Of a stretch of 64,000 bases of DNA, positions 39,813 through 52,300 are shown in pieces. The position numbers and the translations under genes are program-made. The stretch is taken from the NCBI GenBank assembly GCA_027574665.1, contig CM050655.1, forward strand, positions 12,519,170-12,583,169. The letters run 5' to 3'. The notes under the pieces are model-generated. The model saw nothing but the letters and a program-made list of their open reading frames with translations, was not told where the DNA came from and did no database searches. Source of the DNA: Rhynochetos jubatus (Eukaryota > Chordata > Aves > Eurypygiformes > Rhynochetidae). Each line of letters opens with the position of its first letter. The first letter of the stretch is position 1.

Positions 39813-40017
39813 GTACATTTACTATGTTAAGTACTGTAGTTCTGAACCTATTTGTACATTTACTATGTTAAGTACTGTAGTTCTGAACCTATTTGTACAT
39901 TTACTATGTTAAGTACTGTAGTTCTGAACCTATTTGTACATTTACTATGTTAAGTACTGTAGTTCTGAACCTATTTGTACATTTACTATGTTAAGTACTG
40001 TAGTTCTGAACCTATTT
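39813..40017. repeat. Minisatellite: five identical 41-bp units
   Basis: A 41-bp unit beginning GTACATTTACTATGTTAAGT and ending in TGAACCTATTT is repeated exactly five times, with starts at 39813, 39854, 39895, 39936 and 39977. I compared the units by eye and saw no differences. The first flanking base on each side already departs from the unit, so the copy number is exactly 5.0. Absence of any divergence implies a recent expansion, ongoing homogenisation or an assembly artefact. The unit contains an internal AGTACT palindrome. No gene overlaps; a minus-strand open frame that reads into it is a chance frame. Confidence 0.97.
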
Positions 40018-40615
40018 TTCATTGATAACCCAAAACATTCATAGGCTGCACATTTAACCTCTTTTTTTTTTTTTTTTAATTTCTGAACTGCACATGTCAC
40101 TAAAACTTTTATAACTGAGTGGTTTCTAAATACCAACACACCTACAATGCCGTTTGGTTATGTCAAGCTGACTTCCTGAACTGGAGTTTTTCCAGCATGT
40201 ATTTCTAAAAAGTGAAAATATATCCATAATTTCAACATCCATTATAGGACTAATAATTACTATATTAACAAATACACAATACTTTATCTGGCATCTTCAT
40301 AACAAAATATTTTGGCAATAGGAATTTAACCGAGAAACAAAATGACATGCTGGAGCATATATCTGCATTGCACGTTAGAAACTTTAATAACTTATGGTTT
40401 TGTTTCTTTAATCTTCAGTTTTAACACATAACATCAGATCTTCACTTGGTGTAAGTATGTATAGGAGCATTCAATCAATAAAGCTGGGATGATATTCAGC
40501 ATCAGGGTATTTCAGCAGAAGTATATTCGATTACATTTGGAAAAGAAGATTTTTCTCCACAGCATCAATAGGAAAGTATTTGTAAAGAGATATGAAGTCA
40601 TAAAGATTCTGACAT

Positions 40616-40654
40616 GCACAAGACACACACATGCACATAACAGAACACACACAG
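40616..40654. repeat. Imperfect (CA)n microsatellite
   Basis: CA and GACACA units interrupted by ATGCACATAACAGA over about 39 bases. It is simple-sequence DNA. Confidence 0.6.
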
Positions 40655-43349
40655 GGATGAAAATTGTATCGCTATCTCTAGAGCTCAAGAGAGGAGATCT
40701 GTGGTGCAACAAAGTTAAATTCTGCAAGATACAGAGCTCTCTGGAGTTCATTTGACAGACAGCTTTAAACATACAAATATCCTCATTGCATTCTAGATTT
40801 CAGACAATAAGAGAATGGGTGCCAAATTAAACAGGATTTATGGAGATGTCATATTACTATAAAACCCCACATAATATGAAATTTCTGATGAAGCAATTTT
40901 CCATCTCATGAATCCCACTGTAATTATGACAGAAGCTTCATTTGCACCTCTGAACTTTCCAAAAGTGCATGCAGTCTCCTAAAGTTAAAAATAGGAAAGA
41001 CCTAAACGTATGTAGTGCATGTAGTAGTGACACTAATCATCTATGGCAACCTTGTACCTCTGGAGCTACTAAAAGCTGATAACTGATTAGCTTCATGCAG
41101 CTTTTTGAGTACCTTAATGTTTCCTTTTCCATATCTTCTATGCTTTTGCACAACCCAATATACCTAAGTGTAAAGGCTTTCAAGGAATGAATGGAAGTTT
41201 AGAAAAGGGATTAGTGCCATTGTGCTTCATTAGACTAATCTGGCACTGATCAGGCACCCATCAAGCAGCCTTGAAAGATGCTTTTCCTTTTTTGTTCTTT
41301 CTGTGAAGAAAGATACGTTGCTAAAACATGTTGTAAGGGACTCAGACATCCACACATGTTATCCCCTGCCTCATTAAAATGAGCAGCCTCATCTATTTTT
41401 TTTTTAGTCATTATATCAAGAAGTCCTAATCTTTCAATAAGCGATCCTGGATTTTGAAGATAGCTGACCCTATATTTTTCATATAACCCTCCTGAAGAGA
41501 TATATATTTAAACATTAATTGCTACCCTTAGAGACCCGTCTGAATAATACATCTGTCCTCAGGCTTAAATGTTAATACAGATATAATGGCTTAAAGGATT
41601 TCTGGTTTATTCTACTCGTTAAGAATAGCAGTGGTATGTGTTATCACAAAATATAAAAACAATAGCTTAATCCAAAGGAGACTAAAAGGCAATTCAATTA
41701 TAGAGGCACTTACTGTCTAATAGCATCCTGGGGCTATCTCCAGTCCCCACTGTCTTGAATCAGGCTCCAATACAACGATAAAGGATCAGTCCAACATTTT
41801 AGTTGTCAACTGAAATGTACTTCAGGGTAGCATGTACCAAAAGAAATCTAATGACTGCTTATGGCCTGACGGCAGATGAGATGATGGGACTTTCTCCTAA
41901 ACAGATGTCTTCAACAAACCCCACTCCATCACCAGGCACTAATTGACATCCTTTCTGACAGCTGCTCTCCTTTAAAAGGCATCCCTGCAGTCTAGGATGG
42001 ACACACAGAAATTTTATCTAAAACTTGTCAGTGTGACAGTTTTCATGACAAATAATCTACTGAAATGAAGCCAAAGCATGTATAGTGTTCTCTAAATCCC
42101 CCTCTAAAATGAATAATTGAACATCCTTTGATGTGGATTGAATATCCACATGCCTTTTTAACTGTATCTTTATTTAATCTAGGTATTCTTCCATGAAGTG
42201 GCTATGATCAGAGCTTGCTAATTTCCATCTGTTGTGCATAACACGGTCTAGAGGCAGAGCGTACAGGAGTAGGTGGTGAAGAAGAATGTGTAGCTCATAT
42301 CTGCACAAACTGAGGACGGTCAGAGGCCAGACTTTAAATGGCCTTGTGCTAACATTTTCAATAAGGCTTAAGCCAGTCAGGTGTTTGCTTCCACTGGGAA
42401 CCGTGTGTCAGAGTCCTTTGGGCTTCTCTAGAAAGCTCAGCTTAAATTAAACAGAAAAAGCTTAGGCATTAATCTCCTCAGGGTTGGTGTTCCACCAGTC
42501 CAGTTTATTTCAACAGGCTGCCTGCACAGAAAGCGGTTCCTTAGATTTAGGCCTGGATTTCCAACAGGGATCTCAATTTGTATTCTCAGTGCCAGCAAGT
42601 CTCTACTAGTAGCATTTGTGGTTTTTTCACTTCTGACTCTTAGCAAATACTGTGTTTCCTGGTTTGGGTCACTACAAAGTGATCACTACTTGAATTAATG
42701 GAAATACTGAGATCTGTCTGATGGCTCAAATGGATGTTAGTTTAATCACATTTTTGACTGAGTGAAACACTAAAAAGCCACCTTTTACTGTTCATTTTCA
42801 GACTCCAGAATTCTTTGGTACAGCAGCAAACTGCACACTATCTCATTACTGGAAAACAATAATCTTGGATTTAACTTGCTGATCAAAATGGAATACTAAG
42901 AAATCTCCACACCAGACAAAACTGTAGACTGCTCCTCCACAACCACTCCGTTCTGTAGCAGCCTCTAGGGGCTGACGTACACAGTAAAATGAAGGCATGT
43001 TGGTGGATGTTTTCCCTTACTTTTGGATAAGAGATTTTGTATAGGGTAAACGGCTGTCTCTGAAGACTGAGAAAGTAAAGGTCCCATGACGACCAAGAAT
43101 TACTGTCTAATACAGTGTAAACAAAGTATTCTAAACTAATTTAAAGGGAGGAGAAAAATGGGAACAGAAGGCTGGATACATTCAGAAAGATGCAAATAAT
43201 ATGTGAAGAAAGAATAAGCATAAGAAAAGGAAGCTGGAATTTGGAAGCCATACAGATGCAGGTAGGTGTTGCTGTGCCCTGGGAATGGTGGAGGGAATAG
43301 GCAGGAAAGTTTTCATGACATACCAGGAGATGAAGTGATTCAGTGCCGC

Positions 43350-43379
43350 AAGGGAAAAAAGAAGAAAAAGAAAGAAAAA
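43350..43379. repeat. 30-base homopurine tract
   Basis: All thirty bases on the plus strand are A or G, in irregular GAA and AAAG iterations, within a wider purine-rich stretch (43141-43380). The minus-strand open frames here are Ser/Phe-rich merely because they translate the complementary pyrimidines. Confidence 0.7.
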
Positions 43380-44843
43380 CAGTTCCAAATGGGTGTGTAA
43401 CCAAAGGACTTTCCATGAGGTGGAGTGTTGCAGAGCACTGAACAGATTGGAAAAATAGTATGAGTGGATGAATCATGGATTTGAAATTTAAAATTCTACT
43501 ACTTCTGACAGCATGATTCTACTTCGAAAAAATGGCTATATAAATGACATTTTCTGCCTCAACAGATCTACAAACAACACTTGTTCTGTGTTAGATCTGC
43601 TGACTTCAAGATGAACCCTCCCCTCCACAAGTTCCTCTCATCTTTCTTTTAAAAAAGGCAGCATTTATTCTTTGTAACAAAACTTGATGGTACCCATCCC
43701 AGGAAGAAGAACACGAAAGCCAGACTTTCATTCTTGTATTATATTGGCCTCATGACGCTACTAAGATTAAACTATATTTTGCTTTTAAGGAGTCCTGCCA
43801 GACACAGTTCATGGACAGATGCAGACTTTCCTGCCTTTTTGGTGCCCCTTTGGAACCTCCATAAAAACACTATTTCACCGATTCAGTCCTGAGCTTCTCA
43901 ACATAACTGTTCCTGGTCCTTCTGTACACCCTGGCACTGCTGCCCAGAGTGAGGGGAACAATTCCCAGACAGGCAGCGGAAGGTTCAGTTACTGACATCT
44001 GTGCAAGCTATTAAACACAGTACAAAGCAACCAAAACACGACTAGTGCTACCCAGATGGCCTTCAGTTTAAACTTGCAGTTCAAGAGCAATGGTTGATAC
44101 CTAAAGTCTAAAAACTGAAGATGTCCTTTAATTACTCTTTGATCAAGAAGAAAGAGAAGCGTGGCTAGCAACGCTCAAATAAATTTTCTCACCAGACATG
44201 ACCTGAGCATAACGCATAGATGTAGTTTCAGCACTGTCCGTGCATAATCACATCCCTGTTAGGGAGGTTGTACAACAATACGTAAGTCCAGAGATGAGAG
44301 TACATTCTGTAGAACGTGGTGTAAAAGCTCCATTTTGGGACAATCTACAGCACTGAATGTTTTAGTGGTATACATATGGCTATATATACTGTGTCTCTGA
44401 ATCTTAACTGATGTACTTGTCTTTAATGAGATGTTGCCAATAGAGCAAATGAATTTCTGCAAGGTAAACGAACCTACCATCCTCGTATCCCCTCCCAAGA
44501 GAATCCATCTCCCTCCTCCTGCTGGCAGGAAGTGTGGCTGAGATAGAAGTATGGGAAAAACGAAGTGAAGTACTTGCAGAAGTTATTTACCAATAAACGT
44601 TTCTGTAGTTTCATCACTGCAGTTTGAGCTGCTTGTCTCCCTACAAGCAGTCACTTCCAGCCAGATGTGGAGCAGTGCTTTGAAGTACTGCATGTCAACG
44701 AAGTTTGACTGACAACATGTAGCACAGCAAGGAGATGCCCTTGGAAGGATAAAACCTGCCTGCCAAGCAATAGTTAAAGTGCCCATGAAATAGCCTAGGG
44801 GTTATTAAGAAATTAAGAAGCCTAATTTCTTAAATCCCTCATG

Positions 44844-44891
44844 GGGTATTTTGGTTTTGGTTTGGTTTTTTTCTTTGGTTGGATTTTTTTC
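44844..44891. repeat. T/G-rich low-complexity tract (TTTGG)n-like
   Basis: Irregular TTTGG and TTTTGG units followed by T runs. It resembles the longer G/T tract at 14842-14984 in composition but shares no clear unit with it. Confidence 0.6.
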
Positions 44892-47800
44892 CAGAATAAA
44901 TTATTTGTCATTGTATCCCCTGAAATAATGAATCCATTTCACTTTTTTTTTCAGGAAATCCAATAGTTTTTGCATTCAGCATGTTGTGAAGTCCAGGAAA
45001 AAACGATGAATTTGTCCTTCTTATAACACCAGCCGAGAGGAGGTTGGCTTTTGGACATGCTGATTAGGATGAGATGATCTAGGTGGAAACACTGAGCAAT
45101 TATTGACATTCATTATTGACCATGTTCAGAATAAGTCCCCTTAATATGTGCATATCACGTTCCTTTTGGTTTTAGAAGGCATATTATTTTTTCTTATTTC
45201 ATTTAGCAGCTGTTTTTTACTTCTGTGACATTATAAAGAGCTGATTATATGTTTACAGTTATTTCTTTTATGTTTTAATGGAGAAGAAGTAGCGAAGAGT
45301 TTTAGTAGCTCAGCAGAACTTACTTCAATTAGGAGTAAATACAAACCATATTTCTAAGAGTACTGTGGTCCTTTATCATCATTGCTGTGCTCTGTTTTGA
45401 TAAATCACATTTTTCCATTACTGTGCTGTCATCAGCTTTATTGTCTGCATTAGTACAAACCACCATTTTTTCCAAGAGAATCTTGAAAATAAGATATTAG
45501 AGTTCAGTGGTGCTGATCGGCAACGACACCCTACAGTATATCCACCAGAAATGTCAAGGGATTTTTTGGTAATACGCTGGGTTTCATACATATTAGTTTG
45601 TCTTTATTTACCGAATCATGTGATTCTGAGTATCCTGAAGAGGATGAATGGATAACCTTCCACTGTGCTATGAATCTTTGCAGAGTGGCTCCAACTGATC
45701 TGATTTAGGATTTTACCATTTAAAGCACAATCTTCACAATTCTGCAAATAGACTTGTCTGCACCCACACATTTTCCCAAGTGTTTAAGTTCTTCTAATCT
45801 TAGGATTCTGCAGCACAGAAACAAGGACTAAAACCAAAGTAAATAGAAGGTTCTGTAAATTCAGACCCAAGTAAATGTGTTAATAGGTAATCCCAAGAAT
45901 AAAAACCCAATGGTAGTTGAAGAAAAAAAAAAAAATGCAAGTGACTGAAGTGTTGATCTCAAAGGATCTACCTAAAAGTTAAGGGGGAAAAAAGGAATGT
46001 TTTCCCATCTTTACTTTGTATTTTCTTCCAAAAAAGGCACAAGACTTTAAAATATTTTCTTCTTTTATGGAACTGCTCTTTAAAACAAACACAGAAAAGA
46101 AGAATATAAAAACAAAGGAAGCCAATCTCAACCACAAAAACCATTCAGAATCCAAAATTTGTCTCAGAGAAAGCCTCTGTTCCACCTGTTTGATAGTTTC
46201 AATACACTTCAGTTATATAGGGTAGGCAGTTTCAGTTTAGCTGAAAAGCAACCCAGAGTTTCCTAATACCAAATGCTCAAAAGAAGAGGTGCAATTGCTA
46301 AAGACATGAAGTATCTAAAATGTTCATCATTATATCAGCAATATAAAATTAAAGCAAATGGACATTCAGATGAACCTCAGTAATCTTATGCTAAACTTCC
46401 TGTTTAAAAACCATCAACTCAACAATGTCTCTGTGGCTGGCAGAAAATTATCCCAATATGTTACATAAGCAATCTTACCTTTCAGCCAAATTAGTGTTTA
46501 CTTTCACTTCAATAAGTTCTGTATTCAAAATTTTTTTACAGTAAATATATAATTCGAATTGGTTAAGAAAATATTTTATATTAATAACAGGGTTACCACC
46601 ATACCCTAGGTAGGAAATAGATTATTTTGAAAAGAAATCCACCAGTGACTGTTTTTTCTCAGCAGACATGGATGATCTAATTAATATTTCCCATTTTCTC
46701 TCTAAAGTAATTTCACATTCAGATTTGGTCTTTTATAGATTTCTTTATTATGACAGATGAAATATTAAGCTATATTTTAGCTGTAGCTTTTTTCCAAGAT
46801 TCAGCTTCCATTATGTTTTCAGAAACTTATTGCTCCATTTCCTCGTGTTCAGACATCTCAATTCCACTGTACTGCTTCTGCTGCTTGGCTGGGTAAAGTG
46901 ATGTTTACTGAAAAGAAGCCAGCACTCCTTAAGTGAATAACGAATCCTAATATTTATATGGGAAGTGTTCTTACCCACACATGAAAGATTACATTTGCAT
47001 TAAAAGAATATTGCATGAATGTTCATGACAAAGCAAGCAAAAATGATTATCAACATGGACAGGCGGAAAAGCAAAAACAGTTCCTAAAAAATACCTTCGC
47101 AAATAGCTTTGCCATCTTAAATGTTGGTGCAGAACTCTGACTGCCTCGTTAAACAAAAGGGTAAAATTGTATAAAAAGGTAAGTTTTATAAGGTTTGGAA
47201 CAAAGTTAAGGTTTAAAACACCACGGTCCCATGGGGATCTTAGAGAGGTATATTTTTCAAAAGGTAGTTACACTCAGTAAGCAAACGCAGACACTAGGAT
47301 ATTTATGGTTCATTTGATGAGGATCCTTTGATATTATATATACACAGGGATTGATATTAAAAAGTTTAAGATGTAACAATGAAGTGCATATATGACTTGC
47401 ACTGATTCTATCTGTGTTGAGTTATGAGGTGTTACAGAATTGAAGCAAAGTGTTAAGTGTCATAGCAGTAGTGCCCTGGAGATGGCACGAGTAAGAGAAT
47501 GCATTATTTCTCAGCAGCATCTAAAATACTACATAGAGCTTCACATTCAATTTGCTGTACAGAATTAGAGCTCCGAGTGAAAAGAAGAGGGGACCACAAT
47601 TGCTCTAAAATGTCTGTGGAAAGTTTTACATTTCATGTGAGGCTCAACTATTTAAAATGGCATTGTTCTTCCTCCAGACTTCTCCCTAGTGTTAGGGTCC
47701 ACAACTTCACATATTGTCTTTCAAGCACATCCTGTCCATTACCACATGATATGAAAACATTTCTCTTCCATGTATCCTTGACATCTACCTTGCAGAATGA

Positions 47801-47962
47801 CACAAGTAAGTCAAGACAAACTGCCTGCAATCCAATGTATGTGAAACTCTGAGTATTTTAAATTAAGGATTTTCCCATGTTTTCATTAAAAAAAAAATCT
47901 ATTTTTCATGTAATAATACAGGATAACAGACATCATCTATCCTATTGCTAGTACACCATCAG

Positions 47963-47978
47963 TTATATATATATATAT
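47963..47978. repeat. (TA)n microsatellite
   Basis: A short alternating TA run of about seven units. It is too short to infer more. Confidence 0.7.
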
Positions 47979-48937
47979 TTTAAAGCAAGCTAAAAATAGC
48001 AAAATAATCAATAGTTCAATTACAGCTACAGTCAGCCTTGGTTAATTCACTTAGTATTTTTTGTTAGGTAGACTTAAATGTTTATACCTTTTTCTCCAGT
48101 GAATAAGAAAATTTAATTGAAATGTTTTCTCTTTGTACAATCCTTTTTCTTGTCCTGCCTTGGTTAACTCTCTTCTCGTTATTAATAGCCACCAAGTGAA
48201 AATATGGGATTTCTGTGGCTTGCCTCCTTAATAATGTATAAAGGTGATGCATTGTATGAAACTGCCTCAATAATTTACAAGGTAATATCAAGCAAAGACT
48301 AACTGTAGTGGTATGTAGAAAATATATTGCATTAAAAAATAATTTATAAGCAGCATGGATGTTAAAATGCTAAATTTAAGCACTACGTGTTTTAAGTTGT
48401 AGATTGTTTTCTATTCATGTCTTTTTTTAAAAATATTTAGAGATATGCCCTTTTACCTTCAATTCTACTTATAACGAAGGACAGAAGAAAAGGATAGAAG
48501 AGTTCTCCATAATCATTGCTTCTGCTTTTGAATGTAAAGGCTAATGCTATATGTCCAACGCAGAAAGCAACACGGTGCCATCTGTGCCCCTGCGTACATC
48601 TGGAAAGGACAGAAGTACAGTCACTGAGGTACTTCTCAGAGATTTTTCTCTGATTCTCCATCACAGTGGAAGACTACTTGTTTTCATCTGAACTAAAAGA
48701 CAACTTCCAGCAAGGGCTGATCGTAATTGGTTTTGCTGCATCTACAGTCAGTGCTCCCCACACAGAAAATGAGATTGCCTATACTCGGGGTGAGGAACTT
48801 ATCCTGGGATGATATGGGAATAACATTTAGCTCATCTAGGAATGCTAAAGAACACTTCTTGCCCTTTTGTTTCAGTTTGCTGCCTCTACAACACTCCCTA
48901 CGTTTCCAATTGTTTTTTTTTTTTTTTTCTTTACCAG

Positions 48938-49083
48938 CCTCTGCAGTAAATGATGTGAAGTTCCACAGAAGAGGTGACCTGTTTCATTTTGTACGTGAGC
49001 ATCTTTTAGGGAGCTCTGATTGCTACAGGGATGATCACCTAACAGAGAAAATTTTCTGCTTTCCAAATACCACGTGTGTGTAA
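48938..49083 (+). other. Doubtful exon-like segment after a strong acceptor-like tract
   Basis: A 16-base T run (48913-48928) followed by CTTTACCAG makes the best splice-acceptor-like site I noticed in the window. The following 146 bases stay open, as about 48 codons in the frame that ends with TAA at 49081-49083. The peptide contains VNDVKFHRRGDLFHFVREH and matches no family I know. There is no AATAAA close downstream and no donor candidate upstream that I could pair with it. T runs are frequent in this window, so the acceptor may be fortuitous. Confidence 0.1.
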
Positions 49084-49344
49084 AAGTTAAGAGCCCTTAA
49101 ATGGTTTCTTTTCAGGGTGACCATCACAATTCTTTCTAGTGCTTTTAGCTGTCAAAACCCAGGTTTTCAAGAGAGAGTTGGTATTTAGAATCCTCCTTTT
49201 CTTGCGATACCAACAACCTGAAAACCAGCTCATCAGCTGTCTGATTATCAGAAGATGGAAGAGCAGTCCACTCTATATGAAGTGTCCACTTTGTGATACT
49301 CAAAGACTAAGTTATAAAATAGATCGCTGCGTTTGAATATTTGG

Positions 49345-49370
49345 CATATATATACACACGTACACACAGG
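49345..49370. repeat. (TA)n/(CA)n compound microsatellite
   Basis: TATATA grading into CACACGTACACACA over about 26 bases. Confidence 0.65.
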
Positions 49371-52300
49371 CAGTAACTGCCAAAGTGGTCTTGGGAAGTC
49401 AGATTGTAAGCTGCCCTTTACTTGTGTTTGCATTTATAAACACAGTCCCAATATGAGCTGTGATGAGTAAGAATTGTCCTTAAGTATAATTCCTAACTTT
49501 GTATTAGTAAGTTTAGATGACAGAGCCTGGATGTAAACCAAACAGGTCTGAATCTGGGAGAGTCTCTAAGATGTGTGTTAGGCTCAGAGATGCAAACTGC
49601 AACTTATTTTATAAAGTTATCAACTCTGACTTTTCAGAATGACAGTGTTTCTGCAAAATACAGCGTAAAAACAAGACTACTATTTATTTTTTGTCCTGAT
49701 AATGATGATGTATAATTTCCTGACTTGGATGGCAACATTATAGTGCTATATTGTGATTAATTTCAGTTAAAAAAAAAAAAAGAAAACAACAATAACAGAG
49801 TAGCATATAATATTCACTTCTCTCAAGACAATACTGCCACATTATATTGTAAACAGTGGTTTACTTAACATATTTCATGGCTACACATGAGAGTATGTCC
49901 TGTGTTTTGTTGCTAGTTCTATCAAATGAAAGGTTTTGAGTATGCCAGCTTAACCTATTTGTCTCCAAAGCTTTCTCTTTGCTTGGAGTTAATAATCTTT
50001 GCAGAAATTTAAGCAGAGTTCATATATAAGAATTCCAATATAAGTTCAGAATAGCAATGCTATGGCAACAGTGGTCACCATAAAAATGTCACCATTTACA
50101 TAAGATATAGAAACAGAATGATAGCACCATCCTTCTAACTAACTAATATCCTAATGCATCAAAAATATAAAGCTTAAAATAGCTCAGAAATCAAATAAAA
50201 CTGGATTTACTTGGCCTTCTAGAGAGAAGGAATAATTTGACAAAATTTCATATTTTTGACCTCTAATACTGAATTTAATCCTCCATTTAACACTTAGAAA
50301 ATTTAGTGCATAACTATGAAGCACATTTTAAAATGTTAAATCTGCTTCACTTTCCCATTCATTCACCAAAGCAATAGCTGCCACCTTTGATCTCAGGCTT
50401 GTTTTACTTTCAGTCAGCAACTTGGAAGAGTATTATCTAAAAACTTTGCAAAAAATTGTCTGTTATTTGAGAAAGCTCATCGATGGTACAGATGCTACAT
50501 GAATCCTCTGTTCTCATTAGCATCTGGAAAAGATCAAGTCACATGACTCCCAGTCCTGTCAGCTGTTACTAAACTGGTATTTGTTATGTGAAGGTGTCAG
50601 AGCCCAGTACTCTCTGACCAGGTTCTTTCAGCTAGTCCACACATGGAGGGTGTTGTTTATTATCAAATTTACTTATTTAAAGACAGTGGGTATTACACAA
50701 CGTATATTGCGTAATACAATGCAAACGTGAGGTATACGTAGCCAAACACATATCTAGCAATTGGAATAAAAGGCTTCATCACAATGACAATATGATTCCC
50801 AGTGCCAGTCCCTGGAATGTGGTGCCTGTCGCTACGCTGGGAAGGAGGAGGTGGGATGCAGTCAGCTCAAGACCATCGCGCTCTTTCAAATACTTCTGCT
50901 AGTTGTTCCGGCTTTATACCCTCTGTTGGGCTGAGCCACCTGTTCACACTGGCAGTTCTGGCCTGGTGGACTCAGGGAGTCACTCACACTGGTTTAGGAG
51001 TTTATTGGTCAGTCACAGAAGATTGATTTTATGAAATACATTGTTAAAACCCTTCCTATTTTTAGATGCATAAGCATAAAACAAAAGAACCGCCATACCG
51101 ATACTTCTCCTGAACTGTTATCTAATCTCGGAAGATATTCAACTGCCTACAAACTCTTCTACTGTGATGTATTTTTAATTTTTCAGGTACTGAACCTGTG
51201 TATTTTGTCAAATGTCCTAGATCCATTTAAAGCACAGAACTAGACCTGAAGAACTGCAAATGAAGCAGCTTAGTGAAAGACACTTAGATAAGATAATGCA
51301 AGTCCATGATGGAAATAGGGCCTTCCAGGTCCACCGTGCAGTGAGTATTGGCCTGTAAGTGACCTTGTAAGTAATTCCTGGGTACACATGTAAAAGGCTA
51401 GTCCCCTGTGACAGTGCCAATTACCCTTAGTTAACTGCAGCTTTATTCAAGAGTTTTCACCAGCAATAAAGCCATTCTGCAGTATTTCATGAGGAATGAA
51501 ATAATTTTGCAATTCAGGATAAACATTTGCATAAACAGCAGCCAGGATTTGCCGGTTTTCGTCTCAGAAAATTGTTTTTCAGTGGGAATAAATTACAATA
51601 TAGGTATGCTACAATGTTCATCTCTTTTTCCCTGTTCTTTGCATGACCTCTTGTTTAAAACTCAGAGCTGCTCGTGCAGGTCCATACCAGTACAGCTACT
51701 AAAGACAAGCTGTATTATCAACTCACTCTTGTCAGCATTTCATGTTCAGATCCTTCTTTTAGATGCTTTCAAACAGTCTCTGCAGTAATTACCATTAGAA
51801 AAAGTCAATATTTGTCAGAAGGTCTCATTGTCAGTTCCCACTACTAATCTTTCTTTCCAAAGTAAAGATGGAGGCATTGTTTAAAGATCTGTTATGGGTG
51901 AGATCATCTGTGATGTTAAATTGCTTTTAATCAGATTTCACTGAATTATAGCGCTCAAGATCCAGTTCCTTGTTCTCTTTTTTCTGTTTATTTTTCTGAA
52001 CCAGATATTATCATGCCACAAATTTAACAGCAGAGCTGTAACAACAGTAATGATATAGTGCTAGAGGATAGTGATTTTGTTTTCCTGGCACATAATACAA
52101 ATTTTCTTGGAAGCGTAACTTTTTCAGGCAAGTATTTGACATCCAATTATTTAAATAGATTTATTATTATTAAATGATGTTTCCGTAATTTTCTAAGGCA
52201 AAATAATAATAAGAGAGAGGAAGAGATCCAGTGAGATAGTGAGAAACCAGGTTACTTTTGGAAAGGTTCCTTCCATATTTCACGTAGTTTATTTTCATTG

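Noticed and set aside
40063..40078. T run that could be the tail of a minus-strand retrocopy
   Set aside because: No AATAAA-like signal or recognisable mRNA sequence precedes the tail on the minus strand, and no target-site duplication was seen.
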